From Owenia fusiformis (taxonomy: Eukaryota; Annelida; Polychaeta; Sabellida; Oweniidae): 64,000 bases of DNA. The translations under genes were made by a program, and so were the position numbers. Positions 49,701-59,400 of this stretch are shown here, in pieces. The number at the start of each line of letters is the position of its first letter. Position 1 is the stretch's first letter. Location: contig CAIIXF020000005.1 of the NCBI GenBank assembly GCA_903813345.2, positions 41,457,394 to 41,521,393 on the forward strand, given 5' to 3'. The notes under the pieces are model-generated. The model saw nothing but the letters and a program-made list of their open reading frames with translations, was not told where the DNA came from and did not search any database.

Positions 49701-52700
49701 TCTGTAAACACTATTTGCGAGGGGAAGGTACCCACTGGAAAAATATCAATTATAAAGAAATTAATAAACAATTTTTTGATACAAGTCTTATTTACCAATT
49801 TACAATGTGAAAACTCAAACGTACACGAAGGAGCAGAGTAAGATATTAGAAATTGTTATATCAATGTCGAACTCTCTGATTGGTTTATGTTCTACACGTG
49901 ACTAAATAACAAGCATAAATAGTTTGTTTTTCCAGTGAGGAATATAACACCCTATGCAGACAGAGCCTGTGGGAAATATTGGGTGCGGAGCAAATGAGCG
50001 GAGGGTGCGGAGCTAACGGTCATTTTTGAATTTAAATTTGGGATATTTCTGAAACTAAGCCGTTTTGGGACTTCAAATATACCAAGATAATGTATTTGAC
50101 ACCAAATATCAATAAAATTGTGAAAATAGTAGCGCAATTCATTCTATAGCGACGCAGTGTGCCTTAAACCTTTCTCAGACCTATATCTTTTGAAATTATC
50201 CTTTTAATACTGAGTCCCCAGCATTCATAAAAAATGGTATTCAAGGTACACTATCTATACAAATTATTTTTGCATCTTGGAAGCCAGGCAGTATCTGTGT
50301 GATTTTATAAAAATTCGGATATGTTCTTCAGATATGAGCCCCCTCTAAATATTGGGTGCGGAGGTACGTTTATGGAGCTCCTCCTGCCTGGCTTCCAAGA
50401 TGCAAAAATAATTTGCATGGGTAGTGTATCTTGAACACCATTTTTTATGAATGCTGGGGACGCAGTATTAAAAGGATAGTCTCAAAATATATAGGTCTGG
50501 GAAATGTTTAAGGCATACTGCGTCGCTATAAAATGAATTGCACTACTATTTTCACAATTTTATTGATATTTGGTGTCAAATACACATATCTTGGTATATT
50601 TGAAGTCCCAAAACGGCTTAATTCAGAAATATCCCAATTCTAAATTCAAAAATGACCGTTAGCTCCGCACCCTCCGCTCATTTGCGCCGCACCCAATATT
50701 TCCCACAGGCTCTGTCTGCATAGGGTGTATAATACCACTGAATAATAAAACAAACATTTAGCTCTATTTTCGGTGAGTACTTGTGGCACTTCTCAACTTG
50801 ATATGCAACTAGCCCTCGGGTTTCGTGGAATAACACCTGTTAAAGATGCACAGGTATTCACCAAAAATATAATTGAATATTTTGAAATGGACACCATTCT
50901 GTAAAGACTTACACTCGAGGTGAACACTTTAATACCTCAGTCTTATTTGCCCCGATTTCCAAAAAGGAGTTTTTAGCCATAAATTGACTTTTTTCATGAA
51001 GTGCTTTGAGAGAAGTTCCAAACGCTGTTCAATGTTCATTCTATGGAGGTTTTACTGTCAGTTCTGCTTATTTCATGATAAATCAGATTTTGCACTGGCG
51101 GATCCAGGGGGATTGCGGATTGTGGGCCCAGAAAAAATGTTAGGACCCCAAAAATCTTTGGGCCCAAAAATTTTGTGGGGTCTCAAAACAAACGGGCCGT
51201 GTTGGGCATTATTTGGCCTTTTTAGGCCGTTTTGATTTTTAGCTTCTGGATCCACCAGTGCTTTGGTACTCAAAATGCCAATCATAGCTCATACTGCGAA
51301 TCCTGAATGATTTGGTCCCCATTGTACTGTATATTAATAACGTTGGTATATTCAATTATTCACATCACAAGCATAAAAAACAATTTAGACTCTTTGGCCT
51401 GACATCAACATTTTTGGACTCACCTTTAGAAATGAATTCATGAATAATTTCCTGTTAATCTATTTATACTATTTGAGTCATATATGGGTGTTCCGATATT
51501 TTATTTCAAATATTGACTGAATTCATTAAGTCGATTATTATCGCCAAGTGAAACCCTATTCAGTTCCACCTAGTCCCAGCCATCAACATTATTTGACGGC
51601 AAAGATTCACAGATGACAGAACATTATTACTTTATATATATTCACACTATTAAAATCATTGGATTCATTTCAGTCATATAAATAACCATTTTTCAAAATT
51701 TCGATCAAAGAGATTTTTAAAATGTAATTGAGAAATGATTGGCAAAAAACATATATTTTTAATGAAAGCAATTAAGAGTTCAAGACTGAAAACAGTTTTC
51801 TTATTACTTGTACAGGTTTTGCAAATAAAATGAAAAATAGGCTTTTAACATGAAATCAATTGGAGCGCTTCGGATTTCCATTTACACTCCTTCCAAAAGT
51901 TTGGCAATCCTACCCCCCCCCATTGGATAACGTGTTAGCTCCTCTTTGTGTTTAGATTCGTATTTGCATACTCCGTAAAGAAAATTTGAAAAAACTATAT
52001 TTTAGGGCTGGAAATATAAATTGACATCATTTTAAAATCGACATCCCCATTTAAACCAATGGAAACTGGTAGGTTTGTACTCACACGACAGCATATCAAT
52101 CCATCCGAGTTCTCGCAAAATACGAGTAAAGGCGCTTACTTTATTTAACAAAATACTGATATGTTTCTCCAAAGAGTCTCAATAGTCAAAACTATTTTTC
52201 AATAAACCTTTCCAATTATAACACAGGAGGCGAAAGGGAATTTGAAAAATGATTTTGAAGCTCTGTAACTTTAATGTTGGCAGAGAAGAGTTTTCAAAGA
52301 GTAAATTAACATGCAGTGTGCAAAAAAGTTAGACGATTCAATTTTCTATATAAAAATAACACATTGTCCAATGGGGACCTAAAATGCCAGAATTTTGGAC
52401 GGGAGTCTTCGTGTTATGTATATACAGTTAGTATAGTAAATTAAATAGACAAATATTCCATGATTATGACCAACAACGTGTACAGGAACTTGAGAATAAA
52501 GTATTTATGAATTACGGAAAGGCAATGAACAAATATACTGTTTAGGATAATATGACAATGTTTGTTTATGTTTTGATATTTGAAATATGTTGTTAAAATA
52601 TGTAAAGTTCAACCCTTACCACCATTAGCTACCATATATCATTTAATGTTCACTCACGAACAGCGAAGGAAAAACGTGCTAGCCTACGACAACTTACGTT

Positions 52701-53927
52701 ATGAGCTGAAAATATATGTACCTACCATTAATTTCCCTAATTTTCACTAATGTTGCTTGTTCTCTCGAATATGGGGCAAATATGGCAACCTTTCCACCAT
52801 CTTCTAAGGCGTTCTTTATCTGGTAAGGTACAGCCACCACACCTCCCGAGCAAAGCTCAACATCTTTAGCCTCAGAACCATCCCATTGGGGATGGAATTT
52901 ATATGAAGCAAGGACCGTAAAATTAGTTATATTTCTTGCATCGATAACATGTAGGATTCCAGTTGCTCCTGAAAGGGCAAAAATATGTTTTGACACATTT
53001 AAGTATACAAATTATTGACATTTGCAAAAAAATTAATCAGTAAAATACCTTAACACAAAGGTAACTATGAAATCGGTAATCCGAATCGTGACTTTTAATC
53101 AAATATTTATTTTAGCATTTATTTTGGAAATAAAAAGTACCTTAGTAATTTATGTAAATACCAGAGTCGAGTTCAACATACTATAAAATATTTTTTTCTT
53201 TAATTTGCATGAAATGATGAAAAGAAATTGAATGTCATTGCAACATCTGCCGCTTTAAAAAATAAACACTGTCGCGTCTTTTGAATATATACATGTTATG
53301 TGCCTTGGAACTTGGCCATGGTATTCCCGTTTATGGTTTTTACGCCCATGAGGGGAGCTGCCTGCCTGTCTCTTATCTCAAGACAGTAGAAGGACCACTG
53401 CCGACAGGCAGATTGAGAGTATATGTATTCATATCTTTTTAATTTGCCGACAACCCTCGTATTATTACAATAATAATATTTGAATGAATTATTCAGATAA
53501 ATAGGATTATTGAACTCTTCCACCAACTCCCACCATGGTTTACCTTGTCCGGGACCTTGTCCCAGATTCGATTTGGTCTATACTTGATGGTATATCAAGT
53601 CAACTATGAAATGGACCGAAATTTTCTATGACTGTAAATAAATATCACAAAAAGAGAGATTTAAAATTGTCCTAGAGAAAATAATCTGAAAATATCAAGT
53701 TTGAGATTGGAAAATTTTACGTTACCTACTGTGTAGACTAGACCATTATCAGTATCAAATGTACTCCTCTCTACCGCGTCCCATAGCATATCGTAACTGT
53801 TGCCCCAGGAGTCATCCATGAGAAATGGTAAATATACCGTGGAAATTTGCTCAAGTGTCACAGCGCCATCTACTGGTGCCCAATATAGACTAATGCCTAT
53901 CACATAATATAAACTTAACCATAACAT
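30783..53927 (-). CDS. msp130: gene C: MSP130-like glycoprotein (choice-of-anchor I) with mucin tail
   Basis: Ten exons: 53726-53927, 52726-52968, 49530-49734, 35730-35874, 35168-35282, 34520-34708, 33895-33963, 32498-32736, 31972-32189 and 30783-31762. Together they give at least 868 residues with consistent phases throughout. A signal peptide is followed by the propeller-like choice-of-anchor-I/alkaline-phosphatase-like family (motifs INIRPW, YLVTANEG, GPEPESIEL, FVGNERIS, FIPYDKSP, ASGTVSLYAI). This family includes sea-urchin MSP130, a GPI-anchored glycoprotein of biomineralising cells, also present in molluscs and brachiopods. A Thr-rich repeat tail follows. The last exon has a good donor (ACTG|GTGAGT), so a C-terminal exon, probably for anchoring, is missing; reading through would stop at 30742. 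Intron 3 is 13.7 kb and contains another gene. Confidence 0.85.
30790..31190 (-). repeat. 33-bp coding tandem repeat (mucin repeat)
   Basis: About 11 units encode TTERVTTAGTP with Arg/Lys/Ser/Thr variation at position 4. Copy number is likely to vary between alleles. The complementary strand shows long Cys- or Val-rich open frames, which are by-products. Confidence 0.85.
31972..32189 (-). CDS. msp130: gene C exon 9
   Basis: A 218-nt exon entering in phase 0 and leaving in phase 2: GPEPESIELVEIENKRYM, FVGNERISTIMVYSM, GDIDPEDLR. It corresponds to the conserved GPEPE...G...Y.F+G.ER.GG+.VYD and GD.GPE.L.F segment. Confidence 0.9.
32498..32736 (-). CDS. msp130: gene C exon 8
   Basis: A 239-nt exon entering in phase 1 and leaving in phase 0: GGLQFSKVEGENERGKF, YTFGGRSISVWNASN, ALLYDSDSEIE. 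The family motif LY.FG.RSFS+WDA is clear. The acceptor is CTTTTGAAG and the donor TATAGG|GTAGGC. Confidence 0.85.
33895..33963 (-). CDS. msp130: gene C exon 7
   Basis: A 69-nt phase 1-1 exon (acceptor TTTTTTAG, donor TCTAG|GTAGTA): ENLVDKERVPTKVSDGLNSY. It is a short link between propeller blades; the spacing and phase match both neighbours. Confidence 0.7.
34520..34708 (-). CDS. msp130: gene C exon 6
   Basis: A 189-nt phase 1-1 exon with INIRPWNISAWYQPDGIQYF, EGYLVTANEG and WSENWEGKTFPSG. INIRPW and YLVTANEG are strongly diagnostic of the choice-of-anchor-I family. Confidence 0.9.
35168..35282 (-). CDS. msp130: gene C exon 5
   Basis: A 115-nt exon: ENNAIVRVDLLTDSIIDIYG, then GSKSWLGTGFDSSSNDG. 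It continues the VTLQENNA motif with a blade and the D.SD.DG loop. The acceptor is TTCTTCCAG and the donor GGGG|GTAAGT. Confidence 0.85.
35340..35620. repeat. degenerate CCAAGGCTCTG repeat in gene C intron 4
   Basis: The motif GCCAAGGCTCTG recurs with decay at irregular 25-60 bp spacing, with AAGTTAA/AAGTCAA between. It is an old minisatellite without coding sense. Confidence 0.55.
35730..35874 (-). CDS. msp130: gene C exon 4
   Basis: A 145-nt exon entering in phase 2 and leaving in phase 0: YESYKQSGVRYLYRGLPQ, then FSQDVEPKSVVLNTDETVAY. DVEPK.V.....A+VT.QE is the hallmark second family motif, completed by exon 5. The acceptor is CATTTCAG and the donor TTACAG|GTGAGT. Confidence 0.85.
36714..36886. 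mobile_element. hAT-like MITE copy 1 (CCGGTGT ends)
   Basis: The termini CCGGTGTGAAAG and CTTTTACACCGG are inverted repeats. The body matches the element at 54994-55158 in opposite orientation (shared TGGTCCTACTCTCCATTGAT block). ATCG flanks both sides. Confidence 0.75.
36964..37097. repeat. ATATC-type foldback element 1
   Basis: The arms start ATCCTATGATTT and end AAATCATAGGAT, with inner GATATCTGCAC and GTGCAGATATC. The loop contains CATTCGCTCG. Confidence 0.8.
37385..37527. repeat. ATATC-type foldback element 2
   Basis: GATATCCTAT and ATAGGATATC ends, inner GGATATCGCC and GGCGATATCC arms, and the loop ACTCATTCGCTGCGCTCACT. It is related to 36964-37097 and to 58199-58337. Confidence 0.8.
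37820..38130 (+). repeat. minisatellite of TCAATCACTTTTCATTTGACA type
   Basis: About a dozen imperfect copies of a 20-24-bp unit (ATCAATCACTTTTCATTTG, GACATCAATTACTTTTCATT and similar). It ends shortly before the glycosyltransferase gene. Confidence 0.8.
38621..39559 (+). CDS. intronless GT32-type glycosyltransferase (alpha-1,4-galactosyl/GlcNAc transferase-like), nested in gene C intron
   Basis: A 312-residue single-exon gene opposite to its host gene. A short N-tail is followed by a membrane anchor (FVILVIFACLFMYIYHTF), as in type II Golgi enzymes. PNIVHYTWYTKKPIEW matches the P.+.H..W start of the Gly_transf_sug family, and NRNGGICLDTDVIALKSF carries the DXD metal/nucleotide-sugar motif (DTD). 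FTMGSE, GGIILSEPGS and AVHIIVRRW follow the pattern of A4GALT/A4GNT-like proteins. It probably transfers a hexose in the Golgi; donor and acceptor are unknown. I use the ATG at 38621 rather than the in-frame GTG upstream. Lack of introns suggests retroposition or an ancestrally intronless family. Confidence 0.8.
   Translation: MKAPRCSFVILVIFACLFMYIYHTFSVAQSRNKGMNDECQTNQKNNISQNFGFDQMNVTENLKYKVPNIVHYTWYTKKPIEWTFLQYLSVLSASKFIKPSRIMFHTNCTPIGHYWNRTTQIPNLEIIQRSPPIKIFGKKVLFFYETSATNIDRLLILNRNGGICLDTDVIALKSFDPLRVYPFTMGSESITKWVLLSGGIILSEPGSTFLKIWINNYVDDQSSQWAYNSGKMPTKIAARFPEDIHIEMTSLHRPSHKELDQIFVRKINWHNNYAVHIIVRRWRKHIPTEREINASDTTFGEISRMVLYGSIP
39611..39616 (+). promoter_or_regulatory. glycosyltransferase polyadenylation signal
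   Basis: AATAAA, 52 nt after the stop codon of the glycosyltransferase gene. Confidence 0.65.
40115..40335 (+). mobile_element. tRNA-derived SINE, copy 1
   Basis: The head reads TTTATGGCCGTTTCGTTAGCG then TCTGCCTCGTGAGG, with a B box GGTTCGATTCC at 40168-40178. The tail (CTCCCTTTCGGG, TTACAGCTCCCCGACGGACGTG) is shared with the next copy. The tRNA cloverleaf is degenerate, so it is not a tRNA gene. Confidence 0.75.
40345..40545 (+). mobile_element. tRNA-derived SINE, copy 2
   Basis: A box TGGCCGACTCGG (40364-40375) and B box GGCTCGAATCC (40408-40418) sit at tRNA-like spacing. The same body follows: CCCCTTTCGGGACAATTATC, then TACAGCTCCCCCACAGACGTG. It stands in tandem with copy 1. Confidence 0.75.
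40710..49529. repeat. 8.8-kb satellite of 56-bp units copied from gene C exon 3 donor junction
   Basis: Unit (plus strand): TTGCCTTTCATTATATTATG, TGAAGCTCAGTGTAATGACT, TTGACACTTGTCTAGC; period exactly 56 bp (for example CCTTTC at 40729 and 40785). Length divided by 56 gives about 155 units. Variants (CTTACC, CTTGCC, CATGTC, TCTCGTTTG, TCTGACTTG, CTCGGTG) recur in blocks, with 616-bp (11 unit) and 672-bp steps, so higher-order structure exists. The gene C sequence at 49,517-49,565 (TGTCTAGCCTACCTTTCATT, then AAATTCTGTGAAGCCCAGTG) is itself a unit that spans the splice donor. Units nearest the exon (AAATTCTGTGATGCCCAGTG at 49,420) resemble it most. Confidence 0.95.
49530..49734 (-). CDS. msp130: gene C exon 3
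   Basis: A 205-nt exon, entering in phase 1 and leaving in phase 2: GTFPSQIVFTEDCRKAVVVN, YYDAEGSISILEFSGG, TTLGFTEFNER. It matches the family motif LP..V.FT.DG..+.VANEG...DP.GSVSIID with a final FT.FN. The donor GAAAG|GTAGGC and the preceding 45 bases are the template of the large satellite that begins directly next to it. Confidence 0.85.
49944..50731. mobile_element. 782-bp foldback element with ATA flanks
   Basis: 49947-50728 has arms of about 350 bp. The ends read ACACCCTATGCAGACAGAGC and GCTCTGTCTGCATAGGGTGT. The centre is near 50,345 (TATTGGGTGCGGAGGTACG). Flanking ATA at 49944-49946 and 50729-50731. No open frame. Confidence 0.85.
51093..51260. mobile_element. hAT-like MITE (CACTGGCGGATCCAG ends)
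   Basis: The termini CACTGGCGGATCCAG and CTGGATCCACCAGTG are inverted repeats of the type seen in hAT-family elements. The internal sequence is GGGCCC-rich. The expected 8-bp target duplication is not visible, so the boundaries or family may be off. Confidence 0.65.
52726..52968 (-). CDS. msp130: gene C exon 2
   Basis: A 243-nt phase 1-1 exon (acceptor GCCCTTTCAG, donor AATG|GTAGGT): GATGILHVIDARNITNF, DVELCSGGVVAVPYQI, then GGKVAIFAPY. It is a blade of the choice-of-anchor-I propeller; GG.VAV is typical of the family. Confidence 0.8.
53726..53927 (-). CDS. msp130: gene C exon 1: signal peptide and N-terminus
   Basis: The ATG at 53927 begins MLWLSLYYVIGISLYWAPV, a signal peptide probably cleaved near VDG-AV. 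The N-terminal strand of the propeller follows (YDMLWDAVERSTFDTDNG then LVYTVG). It ends in phase 1 at GTAG|GTAACG. There may be a separate upstream UTR exon that I cannot see. Confidence 0.8.
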
Positions 53928-56331
53928 TTTGAAAATACGTGTAGATATATATATCCAGTTTTGTGATTATATATGCTGATTTATTTCACACCTTGGTCTC
54001 AATGTAAGATTGTTAACGGTCTATGAAACTCCTTTTTGTCCCTCAGCCTTCTAACTCTTTTGTCGTACTGTTCAACACCCTACACGTGAGTTAACTACGG
54101 AAAGAACACTATCCTCAATGCTTGAATCATTATGGTTTGTTGTATAAATATGTATCGGTAAGTAGGTTTAAAGCTACTTTATGTTGACCAAAAGGCTTTG
54201 ACGTTTCCACCTGTGGTGAATCTTATATATTTATCGTGTGATTGCATTGCTAAGAAATGTTTTGATTGCACTTTTACACTTCAAACCAATGATTTAACGT
54301 GTAAAGTATTACTATAAAAAATGTAGACACACCGAGCGTAAATATGACATATTAACGTACACAATGGTACCATAAATGGGAATGATTTTCAACAAAAATA
54401 TAAAAGGAACAAATAATAACCACATTTAAACGCCCCCGCGTTAAAAGAGGTGCTTCATTCTAACCTGTATGAGTGTTGACTGGAAGGAATTTAAAACTTT
54501 GTAAGGCCCTTACGAATAAATGTATGTTAAGTTTTGTTTTATGTTAGTCTCAGGTCTCTTTTCATCGCTTTTTAATACACTTTCCATTATCGATTCAAAA
54601 TGAACAGAATTCACGGGTCCTGCAAGACCAGGCCATGGCAAAGTCTACCGAGTAAGTCTCTTCCCTTGTTACTAGTGTTTTTATTGTTTTGCTATACACA
54701 TGCATAAGATTAATAAATATGAGCAAATGGTCACGTGTGTGTGAAACAAAAAAAACTTTATTTTAGTACATTTTATTACTATATCCCCTGGCCTCGAGTT
54801 CTCCTGTAAATACAAATAACTATGAAAAAAACAAAAAGGGGAAAACCAAAAACATTTTAATGAAACACAGCACATGATTTAAGGATTCACTTCACACTTT
54901 TCTAATGGCTCTTCAATATTGATTCGTGGCACTCCGAGATGAGGAAGTATTACACGTGACAGCCAAGAGCCAGGTATATGATTACTGAAGCGCCCCGGTG
55001 TAAAAGGGTAGGAGGTCTTATAATTTATGGTCCTACTCTCCATTGATTTATATGGTGACGTCTTTCTCTTATTATCTTATACACAATCAGGGCCAGTAAG
55101 GGTCTTTAAAAAGGGGACCATAATCAACAGGGGACCATATAATTTCTTTCACACCGGGTGAAGCGGGGGCATTTTCATTGTCCTATATAAGCAGACAAAT
55201 TATCCCGCAAATTATTAACACGTCAGTTAACAGGTTAATGTCACAGTTATAAATGCAGTTCGATTACAAAAAAGCATTTAGATATCGGCGCAACCCAGTT
55301 GTAACTGACCGGGTAACTAACCATGGGGCAGCCATCTACGGCATGATATCAATAATCAAATGGTGAAGTTATTGAAGTATTTCTAGGTTTCTAAAGACTG
55401 GGTGTATATGTTCTCTATAATAGTCAGGGTAAAATATAAAAAGAAGTTATTCACCAGGAGAGATTTGATATGGGAAATATATCACAAGGATGATATCAAT
55501 ATTTCCCAAGGGAACGCAGTGACATTTAAACAGTATATCCGAACACAGTGCTCAGAATGGTGTAAAACTGCATGGTTTTGAAGAATTTCTGGCCGGGGGA
55601 GGGGTGAGGGGACTCCCGCTTCCCATGGGACTTCATGAAAAGAGCATTGATTATTGGCACTTTTTCACGTTAATCATTTTGGTTCTGATCTAGGATAAAC
55701 AATAGAGATGCATACCGTTCTAGATTCACTTCGTCAGATTTCATGACATTTGAATAGATAGCGGGAATTAATCGAGAAAAGCAGATCAACTCTTTCTATT
55801 TATGATTAAATGTTAAGGATCATTTGAGGAAGTCATGTTGTTTTACAACACATGTGTACAATCTCAGGACAATGGCCCATTGGATTAACATTGACTGGTT
55901 GGATTAACAATTCATATAATGTGTACTTTCCACTAAAAAACTAGGCTATACAGCATAAATCATCCAAAATGTAGTAGCGAAACTTATGAAGGCAAGAAAC
56001 AATGGGCTTTCAACCCTTCTGTTAAAAGCCCCTGGAGAAACAGCTTGCAAATATAAATTTGTTTTTGGATTTCCCGCCATATAACTTTAATTAGTTCTAA
56101 TATTTGTTGTGGCGGGTCATGGATGAAATGGTCACGTGACCTTTACTATTTTCAACACTTTGACATTATCACCCAATATTTACTTATTTTGCGCATAATA
56201 GCTGGATTATAACTGTCTATGGTACTCCATTTGAATAAACACGATACTATGGATATAATATAGCAAGATTCCTTGGGGAGGAATATGAATTAACTCTGAA
56301 AAGAGATAAAACAAAGACGAAAAGTTTCAAA
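53928..56331. other. divergent intergenic region between gene C and the CTTNBP2 gene
   Basis: This 2.4-kb region should hold both promoters. It contains the MITE at 54994-55158. I see no clear TATA box or CpG-rich stretch. Confidence 0.5.
54986..55166. mobile_element. hAT-like MITE copy 2 (CCCGGTGT ends, 8-bp target duplication)
   Basis: CCCGGTGTAAAAG and CTTTCACACCGGG ends at 54994-55158, flanked by TGAAGCGC and TGAAGCGG (one mismatch). It is homologous to 36714-36886 in opposite orientation. An 8-bp duplication supports the hAT superfamily. Confidence 0.8.
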
Positions 56332-56409
56332 ATGGCGTCCAGAAATTTTCCACAATTTCGTTCCGCTTCAGCTTTGGATCAAGAAAAGGTGCCGTCTAAT
56401 ACACTCAAG
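56332..56409 (+). CDS. CTTNBP2: CTTNBP2 exon 1
   Basis: ATG in AAAATGGCG context. It encodes MASRNFPQFRSASALDQEKV then PSNTLK, and ends CTCAAG|GTAAGC in phase 0. The N-terminus is not conserved with vertebrates, so the exact start is inferred. Confidence 0.75.
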
Positions 56410-59400
56410 GTAAGCTTCTAATACATTTCGACAAATGTGTTTACGACTCATTGCTTCATCACTTTACAAAAACATCACTAGTTTTTATTTGATTTTGTCT
56501 CTGGTCGAAATGATTCATCAATCATAAATTTATTCAGGGTGAGTTTGTCTGTTTACAGATTCAAGGGGCAGATCTAGTAGTATTATCTGCTCAAGAAAAA
56601 ATCTCAAGAGTATACAAAACTGGAAAAATTTCTGAAAAAAAGTGACTACCCTTCTAAGTATTCCATATATAAGTAGAACCTCGTCCACAGATTCTGGCCA
56701 TATCATTTGTGGTATCTAGGGTGAAGGGGTGTAATGTCGACGTGTGGGGTAATGTCGACATAATAGACGGGGTAACTTCGACACTTACGTATTAGAAGTA
56801 GAATTTCCGTTTTCCGCCATGTTTGATTTCTGGAAAAATTAAAATCTCGCGAGATCTCGATCCATGGGAGAACAAAAACATGGCTTCCCCCTAGATCGGA
56901 AATTAGAGCAAATAAACAACAAGGTGTCGAAGTTACCCCACATGTCGAAGTTACCCCAAAACGGTGTCGACGTTACACCCCTTCGCCCTAGTGATTTGAC
57001 TTATCGTTCATAATACCATCACAGTAGCATTCTGGCCTAATGCTAGTTCAACAAGTTAAACCTAGTCAGAGCCTTATTTCTCATCTGACATATCTTGTGC
57101 TTCCATGCATATTCCACCAAGCACGCAGAGAATTGTATGATGGAGACGGCTTTGGAGAGAGTGGGTTCAGGTTCCGGAAACATCGAAATTGCGAATCGTA
57201 ACAGTAAATAAACAACTGTTTACAAAACTGAACAAAACATTGACAAGTATGCTAACAAAATGGGAGCAAACAGTATCAAATTATAAGACAACAATTTCGG
57301 TTCTCTGCTTTAAAGGGGCAATAAGGACTGTAGAGAAAATAGGAAAGTTTTTTCATTTTTTCTGAGCTATCAAGGCAACATTTGGTTTAACATCTTCTTT
57401 GACATACCTATTTTCTTAAAATGTATGGATAAATTATCAATTTCAGCATTAAGAAGTGTAAATTCAGTTCAAAGCTTCAAAAAGGGGACTTCCACTTTTA
57501 TATTTTTAAGATCCACCATGTTTCAAGAGGAATATCAGCTAAAATAATGTTTATCTGGGGGTTTCTTTGTAGATAATAAAAATAGATGTTAGTCTTGATG
57601 AAATATCCAAACTTAAACATATTTTGACACTGGTCCATGGTCGTTGAATGACCCCTCTGCACTAATTATTGCACCTTTAAGTTTGATTTAGGGACGCACA
57701 AACATATATGACCAGATTATATATAATGATTTATCCCACGATTAATGTGTTACAATAACAGCTATTGATATTTCTGATATTATTGAAATCCGTGTGATAT
57801 TTTCCAGAAATCGTTTATCAAACTCATATGCGTGTGATATCGTTTATCTCACGCATATCCGTGTGATATCGCTTTGCATTTCGCGCCACAATATTGTTGG
57901 AAATTGGGTCAGATCATTTATTCTCTTTTGAGAAAATAGGTCCGTTAACTTATTCTCTTTAAGTTTCATTGGTGTATTGAATTACGATTGTGTATATAAT
58001 TTGATTAGAAGGCTGCTAACTAACGATTAAAAAAATGGTATTTATGACGAACTATATCATGTCATTTACTTTTAATTGTAAAAATAAAGTGTTTCAAATA
58101 TTCAATTGATATTCTAATTTCTAGTTTATATTGTCTGCCAATGTCCTGGAAATTGGATCAGAACAACACAAGGTGATTGTAATCATGGGATAAACCCAAT
58201 ATCACATAATTTCTCGTGATATCATTTTATCGCCTCGTAGATATCAAATATCAACACGAGTGAGCGAAGCGAATGAGTGTTGATATTTGATATCAACTCG
58301 GCGATAAAAATGATATCACTCAAACTGATGTGATATTCTGTATTTATTAAACTAACCAGCAATCGCGGAGTAAAATGCTAAATAATCTGTATAAAGCAAA
58401 TAAAAATCATATTTTTATGACATGAAATGCTTTCATGTTGCTTTCTTTTTGACCTTTGGGTGCACCTGGCTACAGGAACACTGGGGTGAAAAATGGAACA
58501 TTGTGAAATCTAGAATTTGAAAGATGTGTGAGAGATATTTTGGATGGTGAGATTTTTTCTAGAAAGTCTTCCAGTTTGGTCTTTAAAAAAATATTTTCGA
58601 ATCTTGGGAGATCGCTGTTTACCTCTTCTCTTTGCAAATTCACAGAAGACACAGAAAAATGATATATTTGCTTGCCTTTATAACAACAGCTAATAGCAAT
58701 AGCAAATTCATAAGGATTTCATCAATTATGATTATATGAGCAGATCTTTTAAGTGAGATGAAAATGTTAGATTAATGACCCTAAAATATTTTAAATGAAA
58801 TATGTAAGAACAAGTTCACATGGACATAAACCTTCTTTTTTCTCAGAGCTTAACATTTCATGGAGAAAGTGAGTTATTTGCCTTTTAACAATGAAAAACA
58901 TTGAAATAGTTTTCTTATTTTGAACTTTCTGCTAACTAGGTTGATTTTTTTCAAGCTTTGATTTGTAACAAGACACATTTGTTACCTATGAATATGAAAT
59001 TCAATTTTTGTTTATAGTTGTTTATCGTGAAGAACAGTTATATATAAGTCCTTCACCCAATTCATTAATTCCTAGCTGTATACCTGTGTCATTGTATATT
59101 TCTCATTGTATTACATATTCCATGTATTCCCTTTTTAGCGGCACCCTAAGATGGAACTGAACAAAAATGATATGCTACGTTTGCTGAGTTATTTAGAAGG
59201 AGAACTACAAGCAAGGGATGTTGCAATTGCAGCTTTAAAAGTAAGTAACTGTCTATTAACAAAAAATGGCACAAAGCAAATTATTCTTTGAGAGGCTGAT
59301 TTAAGAAACATAATTTACATTGATTAAATTCACATTTTGAATTTGTTTTTGCTAAATGGCCAAATTCTAAATTGAAAAAATACAGAATAGAGACCAAAAT

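Larger units (their letters stand above)
49735..52725. other. gene C intron 2
   Basis: Contains a 782-bp foldback element and a short hAT-type MITE (listed separately). The rest is AT-rich and without supported features. Confidence 0.6.
56410..59138. other. CTTNBP2 intron 1
   Basis: 2.7 kb. It holds a TA-flanked MITE and an ATATC-type foldback element (listed separately), plus several GTGTGATATCG repeats at 57,790-57,880. No coding sequence seen. Confidence 0.6.
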
